Source: Streptomyces erythrochromogenes (GTDB lineage Bacteria > Actinomycetota > Actinomycetes > Streptomycetales > Streptomycetaceae). Taken from it: DNA of 64,000 bases. Where the stretch lies: positions 2,976,001-3,040,000 of the forward strand of contig NZ_CP108036.1 in assembly GCF_036170895.1 (NCBI RefSeq), given 5' to 3'. Under the pieces are notes generated by a model. That model was not told where the DNA came from and searched no databases. It worked only from the letters and a program-made list of their open reading frames with translations. The position numbers were made by a program, and so were the translations under genes. Within the stretch, counting starts at the first letter, position 1, and each line of letters starts with the position of its first letter. Shown piece by piece: positions 15,052 to 23,459 of this stretch.

Positions 15052-17220
15052 TCACAGGTCGCCGTGGAGCGGCTCGACGTCCGGCAGCGGCCGTGCCGGG
15101 TCCTCCCACACCAGCCCCGCCCCTGCCGCCCAGTAGGCGTCGGGGTCCGCCCCGTACGCCCGTCCCCGCAACGTCTGGAACCGCAGCGGCAGCACCTCCG
15201 CCCGCCCCGCGTCGGCCAGTTCCTCCCGCAGCCCGCGGTGGAACGGCGCGCACGACACCCCGGGGTCCGGTGGCGGCCTGCGGGTCACGGCCACCCCGTA
15301 GCCGGCGTCCCGTACCGCGTGCAGGGACCCCAGTGTGGGCTCCTGGTCGGCGGCCCGGCAGTGCACCGGGACGGTGGTGTCGGGCAGGCCCGACAGCCAT
15401 GTGGCGGAGGGGGCGCGCGGGCGGCCGCCCGCGCAGTCGGCCCGTTCGTCCTGGAGCGGTCCCGCCTGTACCCGGGCCCACCGGGCGGCGGCCCGGCTGC
15501 CCTCGTGGTCCGCCGGGTGGGTGTCCGGAGCGTGGTCGGCCGGGCCGGCCGGGTGGCTGCCCGGAGCGTGGCCGTCAGTGCCGCCGGGGTGGCGCAGCAC
15601 CACCGGCCGCTGCACGCCCAGCGGTACGCCGCCGGCCACCACCCAGTCCTCGACCGCGAGCCCGAACAGTTCGGGGGCCACGGCCACTTCGAGCAGGGCC
15701 GCCGCCACGTGGGTGTCGCACCGCCGGAAGGCTTCGGCGAGCGGGGCCCGCAACCGCTCCGGCAGGTCCGCCACGGTGGCCCGTACGCCCGAGTCCACGG
15801 GGGTCAGCCGCCCGGGGTGGGCCGGGCCCGCCAGCACGGAGACCCGCCAGTCGTAGAGGTGCTCCCAGCCGTGCGCCCACACCTCCAGCAGGACGGAGGC
15901 CCCGGGCGGCAGTCCGCCGGCCCGCCGGGCCGGGCCGCCCGCGGTCCGGCCGGCCGGGGCCCGGCGGCGGCGCTCCCGCTCGGCGAGGCCCCGCTCGTGG
16001 CGCTCGCCGAGTTCGCGCCGCAGCGGCCGCCAGAGCCTCTCGGCCGTGGCCCGTACCCAGTCCCACAGTTCCTCGTCGGCGCCCGGTGTCGGGGGCTCGC
16101 GGTAGTCGGCCACGCTGACGTCGGTGGCGTAGCGGAGCATGGCCGCGGCCTCGCCGGTCCCGCCCGGCGGGTCGTGGAGCAGGCCCAGGCCGTCGCGCCA
16201 GCTCAGCGGGGCCGGCGGCTGCGGGTCCGGTTCCTCGCCGCGGACGGCCTCGACCAGGGCGCGTACGGCCTCGGAGGAGCTCGGCGGGGGCAGTTCGGCC
16301 AGGAGTCCGCACAGGGTGGTGCGTTCTCCGGGGGTGAGCCGGCCCCGCCCGCCGTACGGGTCGCGCTCCTGCGGGGGGAGTTCGCCGTGCACGTCGGTCC
16401 AGGTGCGGCGGTTGTCGAGGTCGCTGAGGTGCTGGTCGTAGTGGTACAGGTCGTGGGCCTGCATGATCCGGCGGTAGAGCCCGACCTGCCCGCGCGCGGC
16501 CATCGGGAGGGTGCGCAGCTGTACGACGGAGACGGCGAGTCCGCCGCCGCCCGTCTGGCGGCGGGCCTTGACGACGCCGACGACCTCGCCGCGGGCCAGG
16601 TCCACGACGGGCCCGCCGGACATGCCGGGGTCGATCTCGTCGTCGTCGGCGAGCCGGATGGCGGCGCCGTTCCCGGCGGTGCCGCGCAGCCGGGTGGTGC
16701 GGCCGGTGATCTCGGGGGTGCCGAGGTCCTCGGTGCAGCCGAAGTAGGCGACCTCGTCGAAGCGCGGCCGGGAGCGGTCGGTGAGCCAGACGCAGGCGTG
16801 GGAGACGGGGGCCAGGACCCGGACCAGGGCCAGGTCGGGGAGGTCCCACAGGGCGTGCCGGCCGGGCCGCCGTTCCTCCAGGCGCTCGGGCAGTACGCAC
16901 TCCACGCGCCCGGTGACGGTCCCGGTGACGGCGCCGGGCGCGCCGGGTCCGCCGGGGCGCGGTCTGCCGGAGTGGAAGGTGATGCCGACCTCGCGGCCTG
17001 TCAGACGCACGGCGGCACCCCCTTCGCCGACCACGTGCGCGCACGTCAGGACCCAGCCGGGGGCGATGAAGAAACCGCTCCCCCACGTGGGACCGGTCCG
17101 ATGGCTGCCGGGGTTGTCATACCCGCCCGGCGGGGCGTGGACGCGTACCGTCGCCGCTTGGACGAGGGGTTCGAGGAGCTCGAAGGCGCGCGCCGTCCCG
17201 GTCGTGCGCCCGTCGGTCAT
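15052..17220 (-). CDS. Trypsin-like serine protease with C-terminal VMAP-like region
   Basis: A 722-residue protein. Residues 15-230 form a chymotrypsin-fold protease with His62 (VLTCAHVVG), Asp129 (DLPDLALVRV) and Ser201 (DPGMSGGPVVD), so the triad looks complete. No signal peptide is present, arguing for a cytoplasmic enzyme. The remaining 450 residues have no catalytic motif I recognise. Their WLSGLPDTTVPVH/WAAGAGLVWEDPARPL ending agrees with the VMAP-C module of vWA-MoxR-associated proteins. In those systems the protease is the inferred effector, released or switched by the MoxR/vWA pair. The ATG at 17220 has a G-rich but weak ribosome site. Confidence 0.8.
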   Translation of the reverse strand: MTDGRTTGTARAFELLEPLVQAATVRVHAPPGGYDNPGSHRTGPTWGSGFFIAPGWVLTCAHVVGEGGAAVRLTGREVGITFHSGRPRPGGPGAPGAVTGTVTGRVECVLPERLEERRPGRHALWDLPDLALVRVLAPVSHACVWLTDRSRPRFDEVAYFGCTEDLGTPEITGRTTRLRGTAGNGAAIRLADDDEIDPGMSGGPVVDLARGEVVGVVKARRQTGGGGLAVSVVQLRTLPMAARGQVGLYRRIMQAHDLYHYDQHLSDLDNRRTWTDVHGELPPQERDPYGGRGRLTPGERTTLCGLLAELPPPSSSEAVRALVEAVRGEEPDPQPPAPLSWRDGLGLLHDPPGGTGEAAAMLRYATDVSVADYREPPTPGADEELWDWVRATAERLWRPLRRELGERHERGLAERERRRRAPAGRTAGGPARRAGGLPPGASVLLEVWAHGWEHLYDWRVSVLAGPAHPGRLTPVDSGVRATVADLPERLRAPLAEAFRRCDTHVAAALLEVAVAPELFGLAVEDWVVAGGVPLGVQRPVVLRHPGGTDGHAPGSHPAGPADHAPDTHPADHEGSRAAARWARVQAGPLQDERADCAGGRPRAPSATWLSGLPDTTVPVHCRAADQEPTLGSLHAVRDAGYGVAVTRRPPPDPGVSCAPFHRGLREELADAGRAEVLPLRFQTLRGRAYGADPDAYWAAGAGLVWEDPARPLPDVEPLHGDL

Positions 17221-17354
17221 CCACGCCCCCCGCCCGCTCGTCGGACGTCCAGGCTAGCGTCGGCGGTACCGGGCACGGGAGGTCTCCCGGGCGCCGCGGA
17301 TTATCCTGGCGGGAAACATTCCCTGCACATCCACATCACGGCACGGAGCCCGAC

Positions 17355-17540
17355 TTGTACTTCACCGATCGCGGCATCGAGGAGCTGGAGAAGCGGCGCG
17401 GCGAGGAGGAGGTCACCTTCGAGTGGCTCGCCGAGCAGCTGCGCACCTTCGTCGACCTGAACCCGGACTTCGAGGTCCCGGTGGAGCGCCTGGCCACCTG
17501 GCTGGCCCGGCTGGACGACGAGGACGACGAGGACGAGTAG
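17355..17540 (+). CDS. Small acidic DUF6104-type protein, 61 aa
   Basis: A 61-residue protein reads MYFTDRGIEELEKRRG at its start and ends in a run of Asp and Glu. The start is a TTG at 17355 with CGGAG six bases upstream; no ATG is available. It matches the small DUF6104 family of streptomycetes as I recall it; function unknown. It is transcribed away from the conflict island and converges on sodN across a shared hairpin. Confidence 0.85.
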   Translation: MYFTDRGIEELEKRRGEEEVTFEWLAEQLRTFVDLNPDFEVPVERLATWLARLDDEDDEDE

Positions 17541-17664
17541 TCGGGTTGGTCGCGCCCTTCGACGGGGCGGTCCGGTTTTGGCCGAATCGGGGACGCCCGA
17601 ATCGGGGACGCCCGGACGGGCGCCGACCGCCGGGACGCCGAAGCGACTTGTGTCCGGTACGCCG

Positions 17665-17698
17665 GAGGGGCCCGTCCGCTGCTGCGGACGGGCCCCTC
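17665..17698. terminator. Bidirectional terminator between the DUF6104 gene and sodN
   Basis: Hairpin with 14-15-bp GC arms (GAGGGGCCCGTCCGC and complement) around a short loop. It lies 18 bases beyond the sodN stop on the minus strand and 125 bases beyond the small gene on the plus strand. The intervening 17541-17660 holds two adjacent copies of GAATCGGGGACGCCC and nothing else. Confidence 0.85.
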
Positions 17699-17715
17699 TG
17701 CGTGGAGGGCAAGGC

Positions 17716-18111
17716 TCAGGCGGCCTTGGTCTCCCAGAAGATGCGGTCGATCTCGGCGATGAGGTCGAGGGCCTTCTGGCCGGTCGCCGGGTCGTTCGAC
17801 GCCTTGGCGGCCGAGAGGGCCTTCAGGGTGTCGTTGACCAGGGTGTGCAGCTGCGGGTACTTCTCGAAGTGCGGCGGCTTGAAGTAGTCGCTCCACAGCA
17901 CCGAGACGTGGTGCTTGGCGAGCTCGGCGCGCTGCTCCTTGATGGTGATGGCGCGCGCGCGGAAATCGGCGTCGTCGTTGGCCTGGTACTTCTCCTGCAC
18001 GGCCTTGACGGACTCGGCCTCGATGCGGGCCTGGGCAGGGTCGTACACGCCGCACGGCAGGTCGCAGTGGGCGGAGACCTTCGCCTTGGGGGCGAAGAGG
18101 CGGGAAAGCAT
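17716..18111 (-). CDS. sodN: Nickel-dependent superoxide dismutase
   Basis: A 131-residue precursor. The first 14 residues (MLSRLFAPKAKVSA) precede HCDLPCGVYDP, the nickel-hook motif whose new N-terminal His, Cys2 and Cys6 bind Ni after cleavage. The remainder is the helical-bundle subunit of the homohexamer that removes superoxide in the cytoplasm. GAGGAGG lies about 9 bases upstream of ATG 18111. The divergently placed sodX encodes the peptidase expected to expose the nickel hook. In streptomycetes sodN expression follows nickel, and its 3' end can yield a small RNA against sodF (literature knowledge). Confidence 0.97.
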   Translation of the reverse strand: MLSRLFAPKAKVSAHCDLPCGVYDPAQARIEAESVKAVQEKYQANDDADFRARAITIKEQRAELAKHHVSVLWSDYFKPPHFEKYPQLHTLVNDTLKALSAAKASNDPATGQKALDLIAEIDRIFWETKAA

Positions 18112-18282
18112 GGAGTTTGTCCTCCTCGTGATCGTCTTCTCAAGGGGGACATTACTCGCTGGAGAACCGGATTTCGCGGGCGCCCCCATGGGCTTAGGAC
18201 AAAAGTCCAGGGTCACGGCCGGACCGGTGAGCGAATGTACGGAGCCGTGCGGCAGCATGCGGGAGTGACGAGGAGGACACGC

Positions 18283-18705
18283 ATGGTGGAGAGCGCCCGC
18301 CCGCGCAGGCGGTTCGAGGTGGTGGAGGTGACGGGCCCGTCGATGGTGCCCACGCTGCTGGACGGGGACCGGCTCGTGGTCCGCTACGGGGCCGTCGTCC
18401 GGCCGGGCGACATCGTGGTGCTGCGCCATCCGTTCCAGCAGGACCTGCTCGTGGTCAAGCGCGCGGTGGAGCGGCGGCCCGGCGGCTCCTGGTGGGTGCT
18501 GGGCGACAACCCGTACAACGAGACCGGCGACAGCACCGTCTACGGGGCGGTGCCCGGGGAGCTGGTGCTGGCGACGGCGGTCCTGCGGTTCCGGCCGCGC
18601 GAGGAGGATCAGCGCTCGCTGAGGGCCCGGCTGTCCTGGGCGGCCTCGTCGCTGCGGGTGCTGCGGGCCGACGCCTCGGCCTCCAGCCGCTTGCGGGCGC
18701 GGTAG
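18283..18705 (+). CDS. sodX: Nickel superoxide dismutase maturation protease
   Basis: A 140-residue S26-type (LexA/signal-peptidase-like) protease. The nucleophile Ser sits in VTGPSMVPTLL near residue 20 and the general-base Lys in LLVVKRAVE near 60, followed by WWVLGDNPYNETGDS. It has no obvious membrane anchor. It is thought to trim the SodN leader so that His becomes the N-terminus. ATG 18283 has a perfect AGGAGG ribosome site. Divergent from sodN with 171 bp between. Its last 97 bases overlap the opposing CGNR gene. Confidence 0.93.
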   Translation: MVESARPRRRFEVVEVTGPSMVPTLLDGDRLVVRYGAVVRPGDIVVLRHPFQQDLLVVKRAVERRPGGSWWVLGDNPYNETGDSTVYGAVPGELVLATAVLRFRPREEDQRSLRARLSWAASSLRVLRADASASSRLRAR

Positions 18706-19238
18706 GCGGCCACGTTCGCCCTGGTGGCGCAGCGGTCCGAGCAGTAGCGCCGGGAGCGGTTGGTGGAGGTGTCGAGGTAGGCGTTGCGGCAGGGCGCGGC
18801 CTGGCACAGGCCGAGGCGGTCGGGGCCGTGCTCGGTGAGGGCGAAGGCCAATCCCATCGCGGCCATGGCGGCGTAGCCGGCCGAGGCGTTCGAGGGGTGT
18901 TCGGCGAGGTGGATGTGCCAGTCGGGGCGGCCGTCGTCGTCGAGGGTCTCGTGGCCGGAGACCTGGGGGCTGACGGGGAACTCCATGAGCAGCGAGTTCA
19001 GCAGGTCGACCGCGAGGACGTGGTCGCCGCCGTCGGCGGCCTCGAAGACGGCCCGCAGCCGGCCGCGCACGTTGCGGAAGCGGGTGATGTCGGTGTCCGT
19101 GACGCGGCGTGCCATCTGCTGGCTGGCGCCGAACAGGGCGCGGACGGCGTCCACCGAAGTGAGCGCGTCCTTGTTGCGGGCCGGCTCCTCGGTGTTGACC
19201 AGGCGCACGGCGAAGTCCGAGTAATGGGCCAGTTCCAC
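18609..19238 (-). CDS. CGNR zinc-finger, ABATE-domain regulator
   Basis: A 209-residue protein. The N-terminal part fits the ABATE ligand-binding-like domain. The C-terminal LCQAAPCRNAYLDTSTNRSR and RYCSDRCATRANVAAYRAR form the four-cysteine CGNR zinc finger, here with CRNAYLD in place of the usual CGNR. Such proteins are presumed stress-linked transcription regulators. The GTG at 19238 is preceded by AAGGAC. It is convergent with sodX and overlaps it by 97 bp. It is divergent from the methyltransferase gene, with 82 bp between them to hold both promoters. Confidence 0.88.
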   Translation of the reverse strand: MELAHYSDFAVRLVNTEEPARNKDALTSVDAVRALFGASQQMARRVTDTDITRFRNVRGRLRAVFEAADGGDHVLAVDLLNSLLMEFPVSPQVSGHETLDDDGRPDWHIHLAEHPSNASAGYAAMAAMGLAFALTEHGPDRLGLCQAAPCRNAYLDTSTNRSRRYCSDRCATRANVAAYRARKRLEAEASARSTRSDEAAQDSRALSER

Positions 19239-19320
19239 TTGTAGTCCTTACGGCTGCGGATTAATGTCTCTCGTAACAGCTGAGACGTCTTCGAGGGTAT
19301 TACGTAGGGAGGGGTTCGGG

Positions 19321-20121
19321 ATGGCGGATGCGACGGACACGGCGGACACGACCGGCGCGGGGCGGACCGGTACCGACTGGCAGGCCTGGCAGGACAGCTG
19401 GGACCGCCAGCAGGAGTGGTACATGCCCGACCGCGAGGAGCGGTTCCGGGTGATGCTGGACATGGTCGAGGCACTGGTGGGACCCACCCCCCGGGTGCTG
19501 GATCTCGCATGCGGTACGGGAAGTATTACGGACCGCGTCCTCAAGCGGTTCCCGGGAGCCACCAGTACGGGCGTCGATCTCGACCCCGCGCTGTTGACCA
19601 TCGCCCGGGGCCACTTCTGCGGGGACGAGCGGGTCTCGTTCGTGACCGCCGACCTCAAGGACCCCGAGTGGCGCTCGGCCCTCCCGCACGACGGCCGCGA
19701 AGGCTACGACGTCATCCTGACCGCCACCGCCCTGCACTGGCTGCACAGCAAGGACCTGGCCGTGCTGTACGGGCAGCTCGCCCCGCTGCTGGTCCCCGGC
19801 GGGGCGTTCATGAACGCCGACCACATGCCCGACCCGGCCACCCCCCGCATCAACGCCGCCGAGCGCGCCCACCGGCACGCCGGCATGGACCGGGCCAAGG
19901 CGTCCGGGGCGGTGGACTGGCGCGAATGGTGGGCCCTGGCCGCCGCCGACCCGGCGCTGGCCGAGCCCACCGCCCGCCGCTTCGAGATCTACGGGGAGCA
20001 CGCCGACGGCGACACCCCCTCCGCGGCCTGGCACGCCGAGACCCTGCGCGCCGCGGGCTTCGCGGAGGCCCGTACGGTCTGGCGCTCGCCCTCCGACGCG
20101 CTGGTCCTGGGTCTGAAGTAG
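19321..20121 (+). CDS. Class I SAM-dependent methyltransferase
   Basis: A 266-residue Rossmann methyltransferase. VLDLACGTGSITDRVL near residue 60 is the SAM-binding motif I, GVDLDPALL is motif II, and YDVILTATALHWLH is the post-II acidic region. Substrate unknown; small-molecule methyltransferases of this group vary too widely to guess. ATG 19321 has GGAGGGG upstream; an in-frame start at 19264 lacks one. Followed by a very strong hairpin. Confidence 0.88.
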   Translation: MADATDTADTTGAGRTGTDWQAWQDSWDRQQEWYMPDREERFRVMLDMVEALVGPTPRVLDLACGTGSITDRVLKRFPGATSTGVDLDPALLTIARGHFCGDERVSFVTADLKDPEWRSALPHDGREGYDVILTATALHWLHSKDLAVLYGQLAPLLVPGGAFMNADHMPDPATPRINAAERAHRHAGMDRAKASGAVDWREWWALAAADPALAEPTARRFEIYGEHADGDTPSAAWHAETLRAAGFAEARTVWRSPSDALVLGLK

Positions 20122-20146
20122 GGAATCCGGGACGGGGGCGGAAGCA

Positions 20147-20210
20147 GCACGCGGACACGGCCGAGGGGCGGTACGGATTCCCGTACCGCCCCTCGGCCGT
20201 GTCCGCGTGC
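20147..20210. terminator. Long perfect hairpin, bidirectional terminator
   Basis: A 30-bp perfectly paired stem, from GCACGCGGACACGGCCGAGG inward, with a four-base ATTC loop. It lies between the convergent methyltransferase and ABC ATPase genes. Confidence 0.92.
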
Positions 20211-20228
20211 GGCGGCCGGCGCCGCCGA

Positions 20229-20990
20229 CTACAGCACCTTGGAAAGGAACGCCTTCGTCCGCTCGTGCTGGGGGTTGCCCAGCACCTCGCGCGGGTGACC
20301 CGACTCGACGACTACGCCGCCGTCCATGAAGACGAGGTTGTCGCCGACCTCGCGGGCGAAGCCCATCTCGTGGGTGACCACGATCATGGTCATGCCCGAC
20401 TCGGCGAGGTCCCGCATGACGTCCAGGACGTCACCGACCAGCTCGGGGTCGAGGGCGGAGGTGGGCTCGTCGAAGAGCATCAGCTTCGGCTCCATGGCGA
20501 GCGCGCGGGCGATCGCCACGCGCTGCTGCTGGCCGCCGGAGAGCTGGGAGGGGTAGTTCCCGCCCTTCTCGCCCAGGCCCACCCGGTCCAGGAGGCGGAC
20601 GGCACGCTCGCGCGCCACCGCCTTGGACTCGCCCTTCACCATGACCGGCGCTTCCATGACGTTCTCTATGGCCGTCATGTGCGGGAACAGGTTGAAGCGC
20701 TGGAAGACCATGCCGATGTCCCGGCGCTGGGCCGCGACCTCGCTGTCCTTCAGCTCGTAGAGCTTGTCGCCCTTCTGGCGGTAGCCGACGAGGTCCCCGT
20801 CGACGTACAGCCGTCCGGCGTTGATCTGCTCCAGGTGGTTGATGCACCGCAGGAAGGTCGACTTGCCGGAGCCGGACGGGCCGACCAGGCAGAAGACCTC
20901 ACGCGGGGCGACCTCCAGGTCGATGCCCTTGAGGATGTGCGCCGCACCGTAGGACTTGTGGACGCCCTCGGCCTTCACCATGGCAGTCAT
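20229..20990 (-). CDS. gluA: Amino-acid ABC transporter ATP-binding protein (glutamate type)
   Basis: A 253-residue ABC ATPase with Walker [10 protein letters not shown], signature [15 protein letters not shown], Walker [14 protein letters not shown] and the switch His in VVTHEM. The sequence is that of polar amino-acid importers (GlnQ/GluA). It energises uptake with the permease directly upstream, whose stop it overlaps as ATGA. The third operon gene is the binding protein. The symbol is by analogy with streptomycete glutamate systems. Confidence 0.9.
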   Translation of the reverse strand: MTAMVKAEGVHKSYGAAHILKGIDLEVAPREVFCLVGPSGSGKSTFLRCINHLEQINAGRLYVDGDLVGYRQKGDKLYELKDSEVAAQRRDIGMVFQRFNLFPHMTAIENVMEAPVMVKGESKAVARERAVRLLDRVGLGEKGGNYPSQLSGGQQQRVAIARALAMEPKLMLFDEPTSALDPELVGDVLDVMRDLAESGMTMIVVTHEMGFAREVGDNLVFMDGGVVVESGHPREVLGNPQHERTKAFLSKVL

Positions 20991-21931
20991 CAGGCCACCG
21001 CCTTGCTGTTCGAGAAGCTGGACAGCTTCGCCTTGATCTTCTGCAGCGGCGTGGGCGGCAGGGTCCGGAGCGCACCACGGGCGTAGCGGCGCTCCAGGTA
21101 GTACTGGCCGACGCTGAACACGCTGGTCAGCGCGAGGTACCAGATCGAGGCGACGAAGAACATCTCCATGACCGCGAACGAGGTCGAGGCGATGTCCTGG
21201 GCCGCGCGCAGCAGGTCGAAGTACTGCACGGCGACGACGAGCGACGACGTCTTGAGCATGTTGATGAACTCGTTGCCCGACGGAGGCACGATCACCCGCA
21301 TGGCCTGCGGCAGGACGACGCGGCGCATGGTCTGCGTCCGGGTCATGCCCAGCGCGTGCGAGGCCTCGGTCTGGCCCTCGTCGACCGACTGGATGCCGGC
21401 ACGGACGATCTCCGCCATGTACGCGCCCTCGTTGAGGCCCAGACCCAGCAGGGCCGCCAGGAACGGCGTCATGACCTGGGTCATCTCGTCCTTGTAGAAC
21501 CCGAGGTTCAGGATCGGGAAGATCAGGGCGAGGTTGAACCAGATGAGGAGCTGCACGTACACCGGGGTGCCGCGGAAGAGCCAGATGTAGAACCAGGCGA
21601 TGGTGCTGGTCACCGGGTTCTTCGAGAGCCGCATGACGGCGAAGAGGACGCCGAGCGCCAGGCCCAGGGCCATGGCGGTGACGCTGATCCAGATCGTGTT
21701 GACGACGCCTCGGAGGATCGAGGGGTCGAACAGCTTCTCCGGCACGGTCGCCCAGCGCACGTTGCCCTGGGAGAAGGCGACGATGAGCGCCACGACCAGG
21801 CCGATGACGACCACGGCACTGATCCAGCGGCCGTAGTGGCGGACCGGGATGGCACGGATCGCCTCGGGGGGGACGGAACCGGCCGGCGGGGTGTCCGCCG
21901 GACCCGGGTCCTTGTCGAGCTTGTCAGTCAC
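20990..21931 (-). CDS. Amino-acid ABC transporter permease
   Basis: A 313-residue membrane protein with a cytoplasmic Pro/Asp-rich N-terminus and five or six hydrophobic segments, starting with [17 protein letters not shown] near residue 38. The coupling-loop signature [20 protein letters not shown] is clear. It starts at GTG 21931 with GAAGGG upstream. Only one permease is present, whereas gluABCD-type operons have two, so it probably works as a homodimer. Confidence 0.9.
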   Translation of the reverse strand: MTDKLDKDPGPADTPPAGSVPPEAIRAIPVRHYGRWISAVVVIGLVVALIVAFSQGNVRWATVPEKLFDPSILRGVVNTIWISVTAMALGLALGVLFAVMRLSKNPVTSTIAWFYIWLFRGTPVYVQLLIWFNLALIFPILNLGFYKDEMTQVMTPFLAALLGLGLNEGAYMAEIVRAGIQSVDEGQTEASHALGMTRTQTMRRVVLPQAMRVIVPPSGNEFINMLKTSSLVVAVQYFDLLRAAQDIASTSFAVMEMFFVASIWYLALTSVFSVGQYYLERRYARGALRTLPPTPLQKIKAKLSSFSNSKAVA

Positions 21932-21970
21932 AGTGACTGCCCTTCAGTGTGCTGCGGTGGTACGCGGAGG

Positions 21971-22933
21971 TCAGGAACCGGCGTTGATCTTGGCCTCGGT
22001 CACGGCGCCGGAACCGGCGTTCCACTTGTCCAGGGCGGCCTTGTAGGTGCCGTCCTTGATGATCGCGTCGAGGGCTTCCTTGAGCGCGTCGCGCAGCTCG
22101 GTGTTCTTCTTGTCCACCGCGATGCCGAAGAGGCCGGCGTCGGTCGGGTTGGCGATGGCCTCGAAGTCGTTGCCGCCGCCGGCGGTCTGCGCGATGTACG
22201 CGGCGACCGGGGAGTCGTTCAGGTCGGCGGCGGCGCCACCGGCCTTCACGCGGGTCTGGGCCTCGGCGTCGGTCGGGAAGGACTCGACCTTGAGCTCACC
22301 CTTGCCGTCCGTCTTGCACTTCTCGGCCTGGGTCTTCGCGGACTCCTCGTACGTGGTGCCGCGCTGGACGGCGACCGTCTTGCCGCACAGGTCGTCGAGG
22401 GTCTTGATGCCCTGCGGGTTGCCCTTCTTGACCAGGATGCCGGTCGAGGCGGAGAAGTAGTCGACGAAGTCGACGCCGGCACCGGTCTTGGCGCCCTTGT
22501 CGTCCAGGCCCTCCTGACGGGCCTTGGTGTCGGTGAGGGAGGACATGACCAGGTCGCTGCGGCCGGTCTGCATGCTGCCGATCAGCGTGTCGAAGGTGCC
22601 CGACTCGAACTTGAACTGGACGCCGAGCTGCTTGCTCAGGGCCGCCGCCACGTCGGGGTCGACGCCGACGATCTTGCCACCCTCGGTGAACTCCATCGGC
22701 GCGTAGGTCGCGTCGGTGCCGACCTTGATCACACCGGCGTCCTGGATCTTCTTCGGGAGCTTCGAGAAGAGCGGCGCGCTGCTGTTGTTCGCCGCACCCG
22801 ACGGGGTCGACGACGCCTTGTCGGTCTGGTCGCCACAACCGGTGAGGATCAGGGCGCCGGCGACCGCGATCGCGCCGACCGCGGCGATCCGGGACCGGGC
22901 GGCGGTCGTACGACGGGTGGTGCTTGCGGTCAT
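21971..22933 (-). CDS. Amino-acid ABC transporter substrate-binding lipoprotein
   Basis: A 320-residue lipoprotein. Signal peptide with lipobox ILTGC at residues 26-30, then a family 3 periplasmic-binding fold (VGTDATYAPMEF, VDPDVAAALSKQLG, ALDAIIKDGTY). It should deliver a polar amino acid to the permease encoded 39 bp downstream. ATG 22933 has GGAGG upstream. The preceding 527 bp (22934-23459) carry no gene and must hold this operon's promoter and that of the malic enzyme. Confidence 0.92.
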   Translation of the reverse strand: MTASTTRRTTAARSRIAAVGAIAVAGALILTGCGDQTDKASSTPSGAANNSSAPLFSKLPKKIQDAGVIKVGTDATYAPMEFTEGGKIVGVDPDVAAALSKQLGVQFKFESGTFDTLIGSMQTGRSDLVMSSLTDTKARQEGLDDKGAKTGAGVDFVDYFSASTGILVKKGNPQGIKTLDDLCGKTVAVQRGTTYEESAKTQAEKCKTDGKGELKVESFPTDAEAQTRVKAGGAAADLNDSPVAAYIAQTAGGGNDFEAIANPTDAGLFGIAVDKKNTELRDALKEALDAIIKDGTYKAALDKWNAGSGAVTEAKINAGS

Positions 22934-23459
22934 GGCTTCGTTCCTCCGACAGGGGTGGAAAAGCATCGAAAAACGGTCGGACACGCACCATCGAGTGTCG
23001 CGACCTTGTGTGATTACGGCATCTTGCCATTCGGACTGAGACATTCAGGCTGCCCGTCAGGTCAAAATCGCATAACGGGCGACACGGGTAGGCCAACAGG
23101 ACTGCGGGCAAGGGGGTTCGAGGCCGCAGATACTGCCGTGACCAGGCCTTTTGAGCGCAGTTTCTACGGAGCGTCTCGCCCACCGGACGCGAAGGTTTGG
23201 ACTTTTCGCCAAAAGGCGGGCAGTTGACCTACGGTTGAGCCGGAATCGACTCGTCTGAGCGAGCGTTCTTCGGGTAGAACAGATCCTTACACCCCTCATC
23301 CGGGGCTCAGGGCGCGCGTGCGGCGCGCCCGCGCGTACGAACCTCCCCTTCGCGGAGACGGGCCAACCGTCGATGCGGAGTACGGACGCGGTGCCCGCCC
23401 ACCCCTTAACCAGGAGTGGCCACCCTCAACGAACAAAAGGAATTAAGGGGTCACACGAA

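Noticed and set aside
10523..15136. 1537-codon plus-strand open frame opposite the vWA and MoxR genes
   Set aside because: The opposite strand carries clear Walker and DxSxS motifs; this frame has none and is Gly/Arg-rich.
17582..17613. Two adjacent copies of GAATCGGGGACGCCC
   Set aside because: Real but too short and isolated to interpret; probably replication slippage.
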